Below, piece after piece: positions 53,819 through 63,042 of a DNA stretch of 64,000 bases. The position numbers and the translations under genes are program-made. Below the pieces are notes generated by a model. That model made no database searches. It was not told the DNA's origin and was given only the letters and a program-made list of their open reading frames with translations. Positions within the stretch are counted from its first letter, which is position 1; the number at the start of each line of letters is the position of its first letter. This stretch comes from JANXVR01 sp034667405. Its GTDB lineage: Bacteria; Actinomycetota; UBA4738; HRBIN12. The stretch is from NCBI GenBank assembly GCA_034667405.1, contig JAXDJX010000014.1:56270-120269 (forward strand), read 5' to 3'.

Positions 53819-54202
53819 ATGGCGGATCACCTCCACACGTGGGAACTTCGGAACCCCGATGGCGGCATGCTCGGGTTGGAGTTCGCCAGGGGGAGGATGG
53901 CGGCGCACACCGACGTGCTTTCCCACGCCCTCCCCGAGCGCGTCGATGTCGAAGTGCGGGATACGTCCGGCGGTGTGGTCGCCCGGGCGACCGGACTCGA
54001 AGGCGGAGCGTCCACACCGATGGCCAGGCTCTCGATACGTGGCAACGCGGTCACGCGCGAGAACGTGTGGCCCGACGCCACAGACCTGGGGAAGCCCGTG
54101 ATCCTTCCCGGTGGAGAGATCGGCATCCTTCGGTCGTGGTGGAATGCCGACGACGGTTCGCAATGGACGTGGACCATCGAACTCCACAACGAGGCTGGCT
54201 GA
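53819..54202 (+). CDS. Uncharacterised 127-residue protein
   Basis: A soluble protein without signal or TM segment. It has W-E-L-R-N-P-D-G-G-M-L-G-L-E-F, then V-D-V-E-V-R-D, and near the end P-G-G-E-I-G-I-L, W-W-N-A-D-D-G-S-Q-W-T-W. The alternation of Trp and acidic residues suggests a small beta-barrel. DUF7712-type proteins look similar from memory, but I am not sure. Sits between the S51-like gene (divergent) and a DoxX gene 35 bases downstream, with which it is probably cotranscribed. Confidence 0.68.
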   Translation: MADHLHTWELRNPDGGMLGLEFARGRMAAHTDVLSHALPERVDVEVRDTSGGVVARATGLEGGASTPMARLSIRGNAVTRENVWPDATDLGKPVILPGGEIGILRSWWNADDGSQWTWTIELHNEAG

Positions 54203-54236
54203 GCGCGCGCCGGCGACGGCGGAAGGGACGGGGGGA

Positions 54237-54617
54237 ATGGGCAGCACGCGAACGGCGGTTCGAACGGTCGGTCGGTTCGCGTTGGCCGGGGTGTTCCTCA
54301 AGGGTGGGTGGGATGCCTATCAGGAACCAGGTCCCCGGCCCTCGATCGTCGAGAAGGCCGGTCTTCCGGAGCCTGAAAGGTTGGTCCGCCTCAACGGCGC
54401 TGCGATGGTGGCCGGCGGCGCAGGACTCATCACGGGTCTCCTGCCGCGTGCCACCGCAACCGGACTCATGGTCTCGCTCGGCGCGACAACGATGGTGGGC
54501 CATCGGTTCTGGGATCAGCCGGACGACGCAGCGCGCAGGCAGCAGCTCACTCAGTTCTTGAAGAACCTCGCGATCATCGGCGGCCTGGCGATCTATCTGA
54601 GTTCCGCGGACCAGTAG
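54237..54617 (+). CDS. DoxX-family membrane protein
   Basis: 126 residues with four hydrophobic segments. DoxX signatures are the start R-F-A-L-A-G-V-F-L-K-G-G-W-D-A-Y, L-N-G-A-A-M-V-A-G-G-A-G-L, and R-F-W-D-Q-P-D-D near the third helix, followed by a fourth helix with I-I-G-G-L-A-I-Y. DoxX-like proteins are linked to thiosulfate and redox stress functions in some bacteria, but this subgroup is of unknown role. GGGGGA precedes the ATG. Confidence 0.85.
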   Translation: MGSTRTAVRTVGRFALAGVFLKGGWDAYQEPGPRPSIVEKAGLPEPERLVRLNGAAMVAGGAGLITGLLPRATATGLMVSLGATTMVGHRFWDQPDDAARRQQLTQFLKNLAIIGGLAIYLSSADQ

Positions 54618-54645
54618 CTGTCGCTGTCGCGGTGCAGCCGCACGA

Positions 54646-55638
54646 TCACGTGAAGAGGCACGCGGCGAGGTGCTCCTGCGTCTTTCCCTCCACCGTGGGG
54701 TGAAGCTGCGGATCTTCGACGGAGCAGCGGTCCACGGCGATGGGGCAGCGAGGATGGAAGCGGCATCCGGTGGGCACGTTGATGGGGTTGGGAGTTTCGC
54801 CCTGGAGGATGACGCGGCGTCTCCGCTTCAACGGATCGGCCTTCGGCACGACCGACATCAACGCCTTCGTGTAGGGATGCTGGGGGTTCTGCACGATCTC
54901 CCGAGCCGGGCCCTCCTCGACGATCCGACCCAGATACATCACCGCGATCCGATCCGCGAAATGGGCTGCGGTCGACAGGTCGTGCGTGATCATCAGGATC
55001 GCCAGCCCGCTCGCTCGGAGTTCGTCCAGTAGCGAGAGCACGCCGGCTCGAACCGAGACATCGAGCATCGAGACGGGTTCGTCCGCCACGAGCAACTGGG
55101 GCTCGAGGACCAAGGCCGCTGCGATCGCGACGCGCTGACGCTGACCGCCCGACAGTTCGTGCGGGTACCGATCCAGGAACAGATCGGGAGGGGTGAGTCC
55201 CACGCGTTCGAGCGTGTTGGCGACCAGGGCTCGGCGCTCCTCTTTGGACCCGCCGATGTTGTGGATGATCAGCGGCTCCTCGACCGCGTCGCGAACACGG
55301 AACCGGGGGTCCAGCGACTCGTAGGGGTCCTGGTAGATGATCTGCACCTGACGTCGCAGGGGTCGAAGCTCGCGGTGTCCGACGGTCGAGATGTCCTGCC
55401 CGCCCAGCCGGATCTGACCCTGTGCCTGCACCAACCGCAGCACCGCCTGTGCGGTGGTCGTTTTCCCGCACCCGGACTCGCCGACCAGCGCGAGCATCTC
55501 CCCGCGCCCGAGCGAGAACGAAACGCCCTCGACCGCGTGGATCTCCTGTCTCGCTCGTCGGCGGAGCGCGGCCATCAAGCCGCGATGCACGGGGTACCGC
55601 ACGATCAAGTCCTCGACCTCGAGCAGCGTCTCCGTCAC
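54646..55638 (-). CDS. Oligopeptide-type ABC transporter ATP-binding protein (OppF/DppF-like)
   Basis: A 330-residue ATPase. Walker A G-E-S-G-C-G-K-T-T, Q-loop Y-Q-D-P-Y-E, signature L-S-G-G-Q-R-Q-R, Walker B L-L-V-A-D-E-P and switch H-D-L-S are intact. The C-terminal Opp/Dpp extension carries C-R-F-H-P-R-C-P with further Cys, as in 4Fe-4S-bearing DppF/OppF relatives. It starts at a GTG overlapping the stop of its partner (GTGA). Last gene of the minus-strand operon that begins near 62944. Confidence 0.94.
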   Translation of the reverse strand: MTETLLEVEDLIVRYPVHRGLMAALRRRARQEIHAVEGVSFSLGRGEMLALVGESGCGKTTTAQAVLRLVQAQGQIRLGGQDISTVGHRELRPLRRQVQIIYQDPYESLDPRFRVRDAVEEPLIIHNIGGSKEERRALVANTLERVGLTPPDLFLDRYPHELSGGQRQRVAIAAALVLEPQLLVADEPVSMLDVSVRAGVLSLLDELRASGLAILMITHDLSTAAHFADRIAVMYLGRIVEEGPAREIVQNPQHPYTKALMSVVPKADPLKRRRRVILQGETPNPINVPTGCRFHPRCPIAVDRCSVEDPQLHPTVEGKTQEHLAACLFT

Positions 55639-56612
55639 GAGGCCACCGTGCTCACCGGGTCGTTGTGGTGGCAGGCCGCGTAGTGACGCGGACCGAGTTC
55701 CAGCAGCGCCGGTCGTTCCACCGGGCACCGCTCGAACGCTACGTCGCACCGAGGGGCGAACGGGCACCCGACGATCTCGCGATCCAGGCGAGGCGGCGCG
55801 CCGGGGATGGACAATACTTCACGTTCTCCCTCGGGGTCGGGGATGGCGCCGAACAGCATCCGGGTGTAGGGGTGTCGAGGGTCGTGATAGAGGGTCTCCA
55901 TCGCGCCGGCCTCCACGATCTCGCCTGCATACATCACCGCCGCTCTGCTGCAGAGCTCGGCGATCACCGGGAGGTCGTGCGTGACGAAGACCAACGTCAG
56001 GCCCAGTTCGTCGGACAACCGCGTGAGCAGATCCAGGATCTGCGCTTGCACCATGACGTCCAGTGCCGTGGTGGGTTCGTCGGCCAGGAGAACCTTCGGA
56101 CTGCAGGCGAGCGCCATGGCGATCGCGGCGCGCTGGCGCATGCCGCCGGAGAACTCGTGCGGATAGCGTTCGGCCCGCTCGGGCGCGATGCCGACCATCT
56201 CCAGGAGCTCGCCGGCCGCGCGCTTGGCGGCGTCGCCGGTGGCCACGCCGTGGAATTCCATCGGTTCCACCAGCTGGGCTCCGACGGTCTGGACGGGATT
56301 GAATGCGTTCATCGCCCCTTGGAAGACCATCGCGATGTCCTTCCAGCGGTGGGGACGCATCGAACGCTCCCCGCCGGCCAGGATGTCCTCGCCATCCAGG
56401 ATGATCGACCCACTCACCCCGGCGCTGGAAGGCAACAGGCCCATGAGCGCCAAGATCGTCGTCGTCTTCCCGCAGCCCGATTCCCCGACCAGACCGAAGC
56501 GTTCGCCGGCTTCGAGGTCCAGATCCACGCCCTGCACCGCGTGCAGCCGCTCGCCCTTCGGCAGGTCGAACCACACGTGAAGGTCTTCGACTGCCAGGAC
56601 CTGTTCGCTCAC
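55635..56612 (-). CDS. Oligopeptide-type ABC transporter ATP-binding protein (OppD/DppD-like)
   Basis: A 325-residue ATPase with Walker A G-E-S-G-C-G-K-T-T, signature F-S-G-G-M-R-Q-R, Walker B L-L-A-D-E-P-T-T-A-L-D and switch H-D-L-P. The C-terminal Opp extension has C-P-F-A-P-R-C and further Cys. The GTG start overlaps the permease stop (GTGA). It pairs with the OppF-like subunit as the heterodimeric motor of the transporter. Confidence 0.94.
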   Translation of the reverse strand: MSEQVLAVEDLHVWFDLPKGERLHAVQGVDLDLEAGERFGLVGESGCGKTTTILALMGLLPSSAGVSGSIILDGEDILAGGERSMRPHRWKDIAMVFQGAMNAFNPVQTVGAQLVEPMEFHGVATGDAAKRAAGELLEMVGIAPERAERYPHEFSGGMRQRAAIAMALACSPKVLLADEPTTALDVMVQAQILDLLTRLSDELGLTLVFVTHDLPVIAELCSRAAVMYAGEIVEAGAMETLYHDPRHPYTRMLFGAIPDPEGEREVLSIPGAPPRLDREIVGCPFAPRCDVAFERCPVERPALLELGPRHYAACHHNDPVSTVAS

Positions 56613-57559
56613 TTGTCGTCCCGAAGCATGCGGGGCAGGAGCCGAAAGCCGCGCGCTGCCAGGTGCGCCACGCGCAGCCGGGGGTTCAACGCGTCCTCCA
56701 AGGCCTGACCCACCAGGGTGCACGCGAGGATGACCAGGGCAACGCAGACACCCGGGGGCACGATGGTCCACCACGCGCCGGCCGATACCGCGGCCGAACC
56801 CGTCGCGTTCTTGATCATCTTTCCCCAGGAGATCTTGCTTGGGTCGGAGAGCCCCAGGAAGGCCAGCGCTGTTTCATCGAAGATGGCCACGGCGATGGTG
56901 AGAACCGTGTTCGCGACCAAGAGCGGCGCCACCTGTGGCAGGACGTGTCGGAAGATGATGCGGGCGTTCCCCGCTCCCAACGCGCGCGCCCGCTTCACAT
57001 ACACGCGCTCGCGGACGCTCTTCACCTGCGCGCGCACGATCCTTGCCGTGCTGGTCCACAACAGCAATCCGATCACCAACACGATGTGCCACAGGCTCGG
57101 GCCCCAGATGGCGGCCACGACGATCATCAGCGGCACGTCGGGGATGGCCAGGAAGTAGTCGGTGATCCGCATGAGGACCGTGTCGGTGACGCCGCCGAAG
57201 TACCCGGCGATCACGCCGACGGTTCCCCCGATCATGATCGCGACGAGCGATGCGGCGAAGCCGACCATGAGCGAGATGCGGGCACCCCACATGAGCAAGC
57301 TGAGGATGTCGCCGCCGCCGTCGTCCAGACCCAGCGGGGGATAGGCACCAGGAGTGCCGAACGGCGGTCCGATCCGTTCGTGCAACCCGTGCGGAGCGAT
57401 GAGCGGCGCGAACACGGCGACCAGCACGAAGAGCGCCAGTACGGCGGCACCGACGATCGCCGAGGGGCGGTCCTTCAGGATCGCCCAGATCGCGGCGCGT
57501 AGGCGCCGGGTCGACGATCCCGTCTCCACGCCGGGTTCGTGCTCGAGAACGGTACTCAT
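56609..57559 (-). CDS. ABC transporter permease (OppC/DppC-like)
   Basis: A 316-residue inner-membrane permease with an N-terminal cytoplasmic arm, OppC_N helix and six TM segments. The EAA-like coupling loop is visible as V-K-R-A-R-A-L-G-A-G-N-A-R-I-I-F-R-H. P-P-L-G-L-D-D-G-G-G-D-I-L-S is a family-typical extracellular loop. It overlaps the upstream permease (ATGA) and the downstream ATPase (GTGA). Confidence 0.94.
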   Translation of the reverse strand: MSTVLEHEPGVETGSSTRRLRAAIWAILKDRPSAIVGAAVLALFVLVAVFAPLIAPHGLHERIGPPFGTPGAYPPLGLDDGGGDILSLLMWGARISLMVGFAASLVAIMIGGTVGVIAGYFGGVTDTVLMRITDYFLAIPDVPLMIVVAAIWGPSLWHIVLVIGLLLWTSTARIVRAQVKSVRERVYVKRARALGAGNARIIFRHVLPQVAPLLVANTVLTIAVAIFDETALAFLGLSDPSKISWGKMIKNATGSAAVSAGAWWTIVPPGVCVALVILACTLVGQALEDALNPRLRVAHLAARGFRLLPRMLRDDK

Positions 57560-58518
57560 GTGGTGATCCTCGGGTCGAATTCGTAATAGAGCAGGTCGGC
57601 GACGTAGTTGAAGAACACGACGGAGATCGTGAGCAACAGGAAGGCGCCCTGTAAGACCGGCCAGTCGCGCCGTTCTACCGACCGGGAGACCAACAGCCCC
57701 ACACCCGGCCAGGAGAACACCGTCTCGATGAGGATCGACCCCGCCACGATGTATCCGACCGAGAGCGCGACCAGCGTGATGACGGGAAGCATCGCGTTAC
57801 GGAACGCATGCCGGCGAACGATGGTTCGGTCGGGGAGCCCTTTCGCGCGTGCCGTGAGGATGAAGTCCTCGCCGAGCGTTTCCAGCATCGCCGAGCGGGT
57901 GACCAAGGTGTACTGCCCGTACAGCACCAACCCCAGCGTGAGGGAGGGCAGCAGCATGTGCTTGCCGACGTCTAACCAGTGCGCCATGAAGCTCGGATCG
58001 AAGAGGAACTCGTCCTCCCGGCCGCCGCGCGGAAGGTAGCCGGCGGTCAGGAGCAGGAGCATCAGCCCCAGCCAATGGGTCGGGAGCGAGTAGAAGGTGA
58101 GGGCCACGCCGACGCTTCCGTAGTCGAGCGACGTTCGTCGTTTCCACGCGGCGAGGACACCGGTGATGACCCCCAGGATGATGGAGAAGAGCGTTCCGAG
58201 CAGCACCATCGGCACGGTGTTGCCGACAGCACGCCACAGTTCCGTGGTGACCGGCTCCTGCGTCGAGTACGACACCCCCAGGTTCCCCGTCGTCAGCTTG
58301 CGCAGATAGACCCAGTACTGCGCCCACTTCGACTTGTCCAGGCCGAATTCCTTCGTCAGCTCGGCGCGCAGGGCGGGGGTGGCGCCAGGGACCTTCGAGA
58401 GGTTCGTGATGGCATCGCCCGGAAGCGCCCGGAACAGCACGAAGTTGATCGTGACGGCCACGAACACCGTGATCAGAGCGAACGCCGTTCGCTTCAGGAT
58501 GAAATCGATCCCGCGCAT
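57556..58518 (-). CDS. ABC transporter permease (OppB/DppB-like)
   Basis: A 320-residue permease: N-terminal helix then six TM segments, with the coupling loop L-T-A-R-A-K-G-L-P-D-R-T-I-V-R-R-H-A and G-D-A-I-T-N near the start, both typical of OppB/DppB. The ATG lies 38 bases after the binding-protein gene stop. Forms the heterodimeric pore with the OppC-like protein. Confidence 0.94.
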   Translation of the reverse strand: MRGIDFILKRTAFALITVFVAVTINFVLFRALPGDAITNLSKVPGATPALRAELTKEFGLDKSKWAQYWVYLRKLTTGNLGVSYSTQEPVTTELWRAVGNTVPMVLLGTLFSIILGVITGVLAAWKRRTSLDYGSVGVALTFYSLPTHWLGLMLLLLTAGYLPRGGREDEFLFDPSFMAHWLDVGKHMLLPSLTLGLVLYGQYTLVTRSAMLETLGEDFILTARAKGLPDRTIVRRHAFRNAMLPVITLVALSVGYIVAGSILIETVFSWPGVGLLVSRSVERRDWPVLQGAFLLLTISVVFFNYVADLLYYEFDPRITT

Positions 58519-58556
58519 GCGGTCTCAACGTCCGTTTCTGTCCGGGTCGGGCTTCC

Positions 58557-60227
58557 TCACCCGACCTGATGAACCTGCAGGAGCGTCTGCTTCGAGTAGG
58601 CCGTGAACGAGCCGATCGGCGACATCACGAACCCGTCCCACTTGGATGTGTGCGCCTCGAGAACGTTGCGGTTCATCATGATGATGTAGGGACGGTCGTC
58701 GTGGATCATCTGCTGCATCTGCCAGACCACGGTCTCGCGCTCCGTCGGATTCACGATGAGCCCCTGCTTGTTGTAGAGCGTGTCGTATTCCTTGTTGCAG
58801 TAGCCGGTGTCGCTCCAGAACCCGTACTGCTGGCAGGTGAGCACCGAGAGGATGAAGTCGGGATCCGGCAGTGGGTACCAGTCCCACAACGCCAGGTCGA
58901 AGTTGTCGTAGGAGTCGTAGTTGGCTCCCGCCATCAGGTCGAACATGGCCGATGGGTCCAGCGACTTCTGCGTGACCTTCACGCCGATCTGTTGGAACGA
59001 GGCCTGGATGATCTCGAACTCGCGATCCACGCCGTCGACGTTGCTTGGCGTGAGGATCTCGTAGGTCATGGGCTTCCCATCGGCCGTGCGGATCCCGTCC
59101 GAGCCTTTCGGGTAGCCCGCAGTGTCCAAGAGGTCGTTCGCATGCGTGATGTCGTAGGGCGTCGGAGCGATGTCGGAGTTGTGCCAGTGGCCCGTCGATG
59201 GCGACACGATGGTCGATGCGGGGGCTCCGTGTCCCAACAGCACCGTGTCGACCATGCTCTGCCGGTCGATGGCCGAGTCGAATGCCTCCCGGACCTTGGG
59301 GTCGAGTAACTCCGCATGCAGCGGCTTGTTGGAGTTGACGATGAAGTCGTCGAAATAGATCCCCGGCGCCTCGGACACGACGAGGTTGGGATTGGCTTTC
59401 AGGTTCGCGAGCGCGGCGGCGGGCACGGATTCGACGTCGTCGATCTCGCCGTTCTGAAGAGCGCTCACCATGGCGTCTGCGTTCGTGTAGAACTTCAGCC
59501 CCCAGCCCTCGATGTGCGGCTTGGGCCCGTAGTAGCCCGGGTTGGCATCCATCTGCACGAACTCGTCCTTCGAGTACTTGGTCAGGGTGAACGGCCCACC
59601 CGAGACGATGGGCGCGTCGTTGGTGAAGGTTCGCAGACCCTTGCCGGCGTCGCCCTCCTCCTTCGACCAGACGTGCTGGGGCAGGATCGGGATCTGCTGG
59701 AACTGCGACAGCGCCCAGTCCTCGTTCACGGGAGCCTCATAGCCGATGGTCAGCGTGCCGTCGTCGGGCGCTTCAGCAGAGACGATGTGACGGGCGTATC
59801 CGCCCTCCAGTCCGGTGGGTCCCGGGTACTTGATGAGGAGGTTCAGGGTGTAGGCGGCATCGGCGGCCGTGAGGGGCTGGCCGTCCGACCACTTGCCATT
59901 GGTCATGACGTTGAACGTCACGCTGGTGTTGTCGGCGTTCCAGGTCCAGTCCGTGGCCCAATCGCCGACCAGCGTGAGGTTGGTGGTGTCCCACCCGACC
60001 AGGTATGGATAGGTGTACTGGAAGACGTTATAGGCGTCCTGCTGGAACGCCTTGAACGGGTTCAACGAGTCGATGTTCGAACTCGAACCGATGCGGAGCA
60101 CGCCGCCCTCGACTATGGACCCGACACCGGAACCGCTGTGGTCCGCTGTCGGCGTCGACTTGGAGCACCCAACCGCGACCAGGATCAGGGCCGCACACAC
60201 CGCCGTGGATCGAACCGTTCTATGCAT
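58557..60227 (-). CDS. Extracellular solute-binding lipoprotein, family 5
   Basis: A 556-residue SBP_bac_5 protein. The signal peptide ends in lipobox V-A-V-G-C at about 17-21, so it is lipid-anchored. Family cues are G-G-V-L-R-I-G, L-N-P-F-K-A, W-S-D-G-Q-P-L-T-A-A-D and S-G-G-P-F-T-L-T-K-Y. Such receptors bind oligopeptides, nickel, glutathione or other compounds; the pocket cannot be read here. Gene order places it between the HyuA-like gene and the permeases, so its ligand is probably the substrate of the adjacent hydrolase or its precursor. Confidence 0.93.
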   Translation of the reverse strand: MHRTVRSTAVCAALILVAVGCSKSTPTADHSGSGVGSIVEGGVLRIGSSSNIDSLNPFKAFQQDAYNVFQYTYPYLVGWDTTNLTLVGDWATDWTWNADNTSVTFNVMTNGKWSDGQPLTAADAAYTLNLLIKYPGPTGLEGGYARHIVSAEAPDDGTLTIGYEAPVNEDWALSQFQQIPILPQHVWSKEEGDAGKGLRTFTNDAPIVSGGPFTLTKYSKDEFVQMDANPGYYGPKPHIEGWGLKFYTNADAMVSALQNGEIDDVESVPAAALANLKANPNLVVSEAPGIYFDDFIVNSNKPLHAELLDPKVREAFDSAIDRQSMVDTVLLGHGAPASTIVSPSTGHWHNSDIAPTPYDITHANDLLDTAGYPKGSDGIRTADGKPMTYEILTPSNVDGVDREFEIIQASFQQIGVKVTQKSLDPSAMFDLMAGANYDSYDNFDLALWDWYPLPDPDFILSVLTCQQYGFWSDTGYCNKEYDTLYNKQGLIVNPTERETVVWQMQQMIHDDRPYIIMMNRNVLEAHTSKWDGFVMSPIGSFTAYSKQTLLQVHQVG

Positions 60228-60309
60228 CGGAAACCCCCCCTAGGTGGAAACTGCCCCCGGATAATGCCCGAGAACGGCGGAGAGTGCGACCCCCCTTCTC
60301 TGCGGGCCG

Positions 60310-61884
60310 TCAGCCGGTGAGGGAACCGCCGAGGTCTAGTGCCCCAACCGCTTTGGCTCTGATCCGCACGGCGGGATGGGCCAGATAGGCCAAGGGGATC
60401 TCGTCGAGTTCGATGATCTCCACTCTCTCGGGCGCGGCGCCCGCGGCCACCGCGCGCGAGGCGGCCTCCCGCTGCGCGTCCTCGAGGGCCTCGCCCCGGC
60501 TCGAGTCGGCCAAGGTGTATACACGGTCCACTTGGCCCGACACGGCGGCGATCGCAGCTCCGATGGCGTTCGCGACATCGTGACGATCCGGCCAGTGGAC
60601 CTCGCTCACCCCGGGAACCGTGTGAGGGATCAGGTGGCTTCCTCCCCCAACGGCGATGAGCGGCCGGTCTTCCCGCGAGGTTTTCACCCGGTCCACCGCC
60701 TCGGCGAGCATCGCGTGGGCGGCCGTCAGCCCCTCTTCGAGCAGCGGCGCGAACGCGCCGATCCGCGACGGGTCGCCGAGCGCCACGGTTCCCGCCGCTG
60801 CGGATGCATCGGTCAGCGTAGGGGTCGAGCCTCCGAAGACCAGCGCCTCCTCCCTGACCCGGTATCCGACGCTCTGCGGGCCGAGCGCGACAGACCCTTC
60901 CGTGCCGCCGACCACGGTGCCGCCGCCTACCGCGATGGTCACCAGGTCGGGCATCCGGAAGTTCGTGCTGATACCGCCGATCTCCACACCGGCGTTGGAT
61001 TCCCGTGGGAAGCCGTTCACCAGCACGCCGACGTCCGACGATGTCCCGCCCACGTCGACCACGATGGCGTCGCTGAGGCCGGTGAGGAACGCCGCGCCAC
61101 GCAGCGAATTAGCGGGGCCGCTTCCGATGGTGAGCACGGGGAAGCGTTCCGCGTATGACAGGGCCATGAGGGTACCGTCGTTCTGCGCGAAGAACGTCAC
61201 GGGCTCCATCGAATGGTCGGCGAGCGCTTGCGTGAAGCCTTGGGCCACGTGCCGCGCGACGCCGGTGAGCGCCGCGTTCAACACCGTCGCGTTCTCCCGT
61301 TCGAGCAAGCCGAGCTGCCCGACCTCGTGGCTCATCGAGATGTGGATGTCCCCGAGTTCCGAAGCGACGATCTCCTTAGCCCGCAGCTCGTGCTCCTCCG
61401 ACACCGGCGCGAACACGCTCACCACCGCGACGGCGTCCGCCAGGCCCGCCACAGATGCGGCGAACCGCGCGATGGCATCGGCGTCCAGTGGAACGATCGG
61501 CCGTCCGTCGAACTCGAACCCGCCCTCCACGATGGTTTCTCCGGCGGAGATGATCCGCCGCAGATCCTCCGGCCATCCGAACAACGGTCGAACCGACAGG
61601 GTCGCGGGAGCACCGATCCTGATGGTGGCAACGCGACGAAGATCCCGGCGTTCCAGAACGGCGTTGGTGCTGTGCGTCGTGCCGAGCATCGCGTGGGTGA
61701 TCCGAGCCCGGTCTCCGCGGAGCTGATCCGTGACGGCGGCGATGGCGGCGCCGATCCCTCGCGTCACGTCGGGCGTCGTGGCCACCTTCGCGCTGGCGAG
61801 GAGATGGTCGTCGCGGTCCATCACTACGGCGTCGGTGTTCGTTCCCCCGACGTCGATCCCCAAACGGGCGTCAGCTTCAGGCAT
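60310..61884 (-). CDS. hyuA: Hydantoinase/oxoprolinase-family protein (HyuA-like)
   Basis: 524 residues. The N-terminal actin/Hsp70-type ATPase motif is L-G-I-D-V-G-G-T-N-T-D-A, followed by T-T-H-S-T-N-A-V and later V-V-D-V-G-G-T-S-S-D-V-G, V-A-V-G-G-G-T-V-V-G-G and G-G-G-S-H-L-I-P. HyuA-type enzymes open hydantoin or 5-oxoproline rings in an ATP-dependent reaction. It overlaps the DUF917 gene by eight bases, a common pairing, and is followed by the binding protein and ABC transporter genes. Likely cytosolic hydrolase of the imported cyclic amide; the exact substrate is unproven. Confidence 0.9.
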   Translation of the reverse strand: MPEADARLGIDVGGTNTDAVVMDRDDHLLASAKVATTPDVTRGIGAAIAAVTDQLRGDRARITHAMLGTTHSTNAVLERRDLRRVATIRIGAPATLSVRPLFGWPEDLRRIISAGETIVEGGFEFDGRPIVPLDADAIARFAASVAGLADAVAVVSVFAPVSEEHELRAKEIVASELGDIHISMSHEVGQLGLLERENATVLNAALTGVARHVAQGFTQALADHSMEPVTFFAQNDGTLMALSYAERFPVLTIGSGPANSLRGAAFLTGLSDAIVVDVGGTSSDVGVLVNGFPRESNAGVEIGGISTNFRMPDLVTIAVGGGTVVGGTEGSVALGPQSVGYRVREEALVFGGSTPTLTDASAAAGTVALGDPSRIGAFAPLLEEGLTAAHAMLAEAVDRVKTSREDRPLIAVGGGSHLIPHTVPGVSEVHWPDRHDVANAIGAAIAAVSGQVDRVYTLADSSRGEALEDAQREAASRAVAAGAAPERVEIIELDEIPLAYLAHPAVRIRAKAVGALDLGGSLTG

Positions 61885-62944
61885 CCAGCGCTTCCACCGC
61901 CACGAACTCCAGGTCGTAGCCGAACGCCCTGGGGCCGGCCAGTGCCAACCCCGCCGGAGTGCGCCAGACGGGATCGCAGGGGAACGCGATGACGGTCACC
62001 CGCTGGCCGTAGCGCAACCGTTCGGTGTGGATGGCCCGCCCTGTGTGCGTATCCACGACCGTGATGATGTCCGGGACGGAGGCCAGGACGCGGCCCTCCC
62101 GTGTCGCCACCAGGTTCTCGTTCTGGATGTCCAGCCGGAGCGTGGTTCCCGACTGCGTCCCCACTCCGTCGATCCGCGCGGTTCCCTTCACGAAACCCTC
62201 GCTCACGCGCTGGTCCACATCGGTGATCTTGCCTTCGATGATCGCAGTGGCGTTGACGCTGTGGATCAGCGAGGCCACCGGGTCGTCGGGTGCCTCGAGC
62301 ACCGCCCGGCCGATCCGGGTGGCAAGGGACACCGTTCCTCTCACGGTGGCCCTTCGCGCCTGGGATGCCGTCATGTGGTACTCGCTGGAAAGCGCCTGAC
62401 CCCCGAATTCGATCGAGAGCGCGCGCTCCAGCCGTTCCATCCACTGGCCGTCCGCGGCTTCGATGAGGACCACGTTGCCACGCTCGTCCGTCATGACCGC
62501 GGGGTTGGGGGAGATGCCCGCCAGCTCCATCGTCATCTGCGGCACCTCGGGGAACGCCCGCCCCATCCCATCGGCGTCGGCGAGCGGCAGGCGCGTTCGC
62601 GCACACCAGACAACGGGCAAGAGTCCGTTGGACCCCCCGATCTCGGCCGCCATGATGGCGCTCACCGGCTTCCCGTGATGGCGCTCCACGACGGGCAGCA
62701 GTCGAAGGATCTCGTCCCCGCGGTCGAGCTTCTCGATGCTCACCAGCGGAGCGCCGATGCCCCCGCCGGGGATGACCAGGGCATCGTCGTCGAGTTCGTC
62801 GAGGTCCACCACGGTCACCGGGCCGAAGTCCTGGGTGGCCTGGAGCGCAGCCAGGAGTCCGACCGATGTGTCACCGCCGCCCCCGGCGCCCAGGATCGAA
62901 CAGCCGACCGCCATCTGCCTGAGCTTCTGATCGTCGAGCTCCAT
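61877..62944 (-). CDS. DUF917-family protein paired with HyuA
   Basis: 355 residues starting at an ATG with AGGGAG just upstream; an in-frame ATG 45 bases earlier (62989) is possible but has no family match. Signatures are A-V-G-C-S-I-L-G-A-G-G-G-G-D, E-I-G-G-S-N-G-L-L-P-V and A-F-P-E-V-P-Q-M-T at about 110-140. DUF917 proteins almost always neighbour HyuA-type hydrolases and probably act as a subunit or second step. First gene of the operon running to 54646; its short upstream region (98 bases to the divergent oxidase gene) holds the promoters. Confidence 0.88.
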   Translation of the reverse strand: MELDDQKLRQMAVGCSILGAGGGGDTSVGLLAALQATQDFGPVTVVDLDELDDDALVIPGGGIGAPLVSIEKLDRGDEILRLLPVVERHHGKPVSAIMAAEIGGSNGLLPVVWCARTRLPLADADGMGRAFPEVPQMTMELAGISPNPAVMTDERGNVVLIEAADGQWMERLERALSIEFGGQALSSEYHMTASQARRATVRGTVSLATRIGRAVLEAPDDPVASLIHSVNATAIIEGKITDVDQRVSEGFVKGTARIDGVGTQSGTTLRLDIQNENLVATREGRVLASVPDIITVVDTHTGRAIHTERLRYGQRVTVIAFPCDPVWRTPAGLALAGPRAFGYDLEFVAVEALDA

Positions 62945-63042
62945 GTGCTCCCTCTGGTCCGCGCGCAGACGGTACGTGGTCACGACCATCCCGTCGAACG
63001 CCGACGGGAACGCGGGTCGGCGGCTGCACTAGGCTTCGGGCC

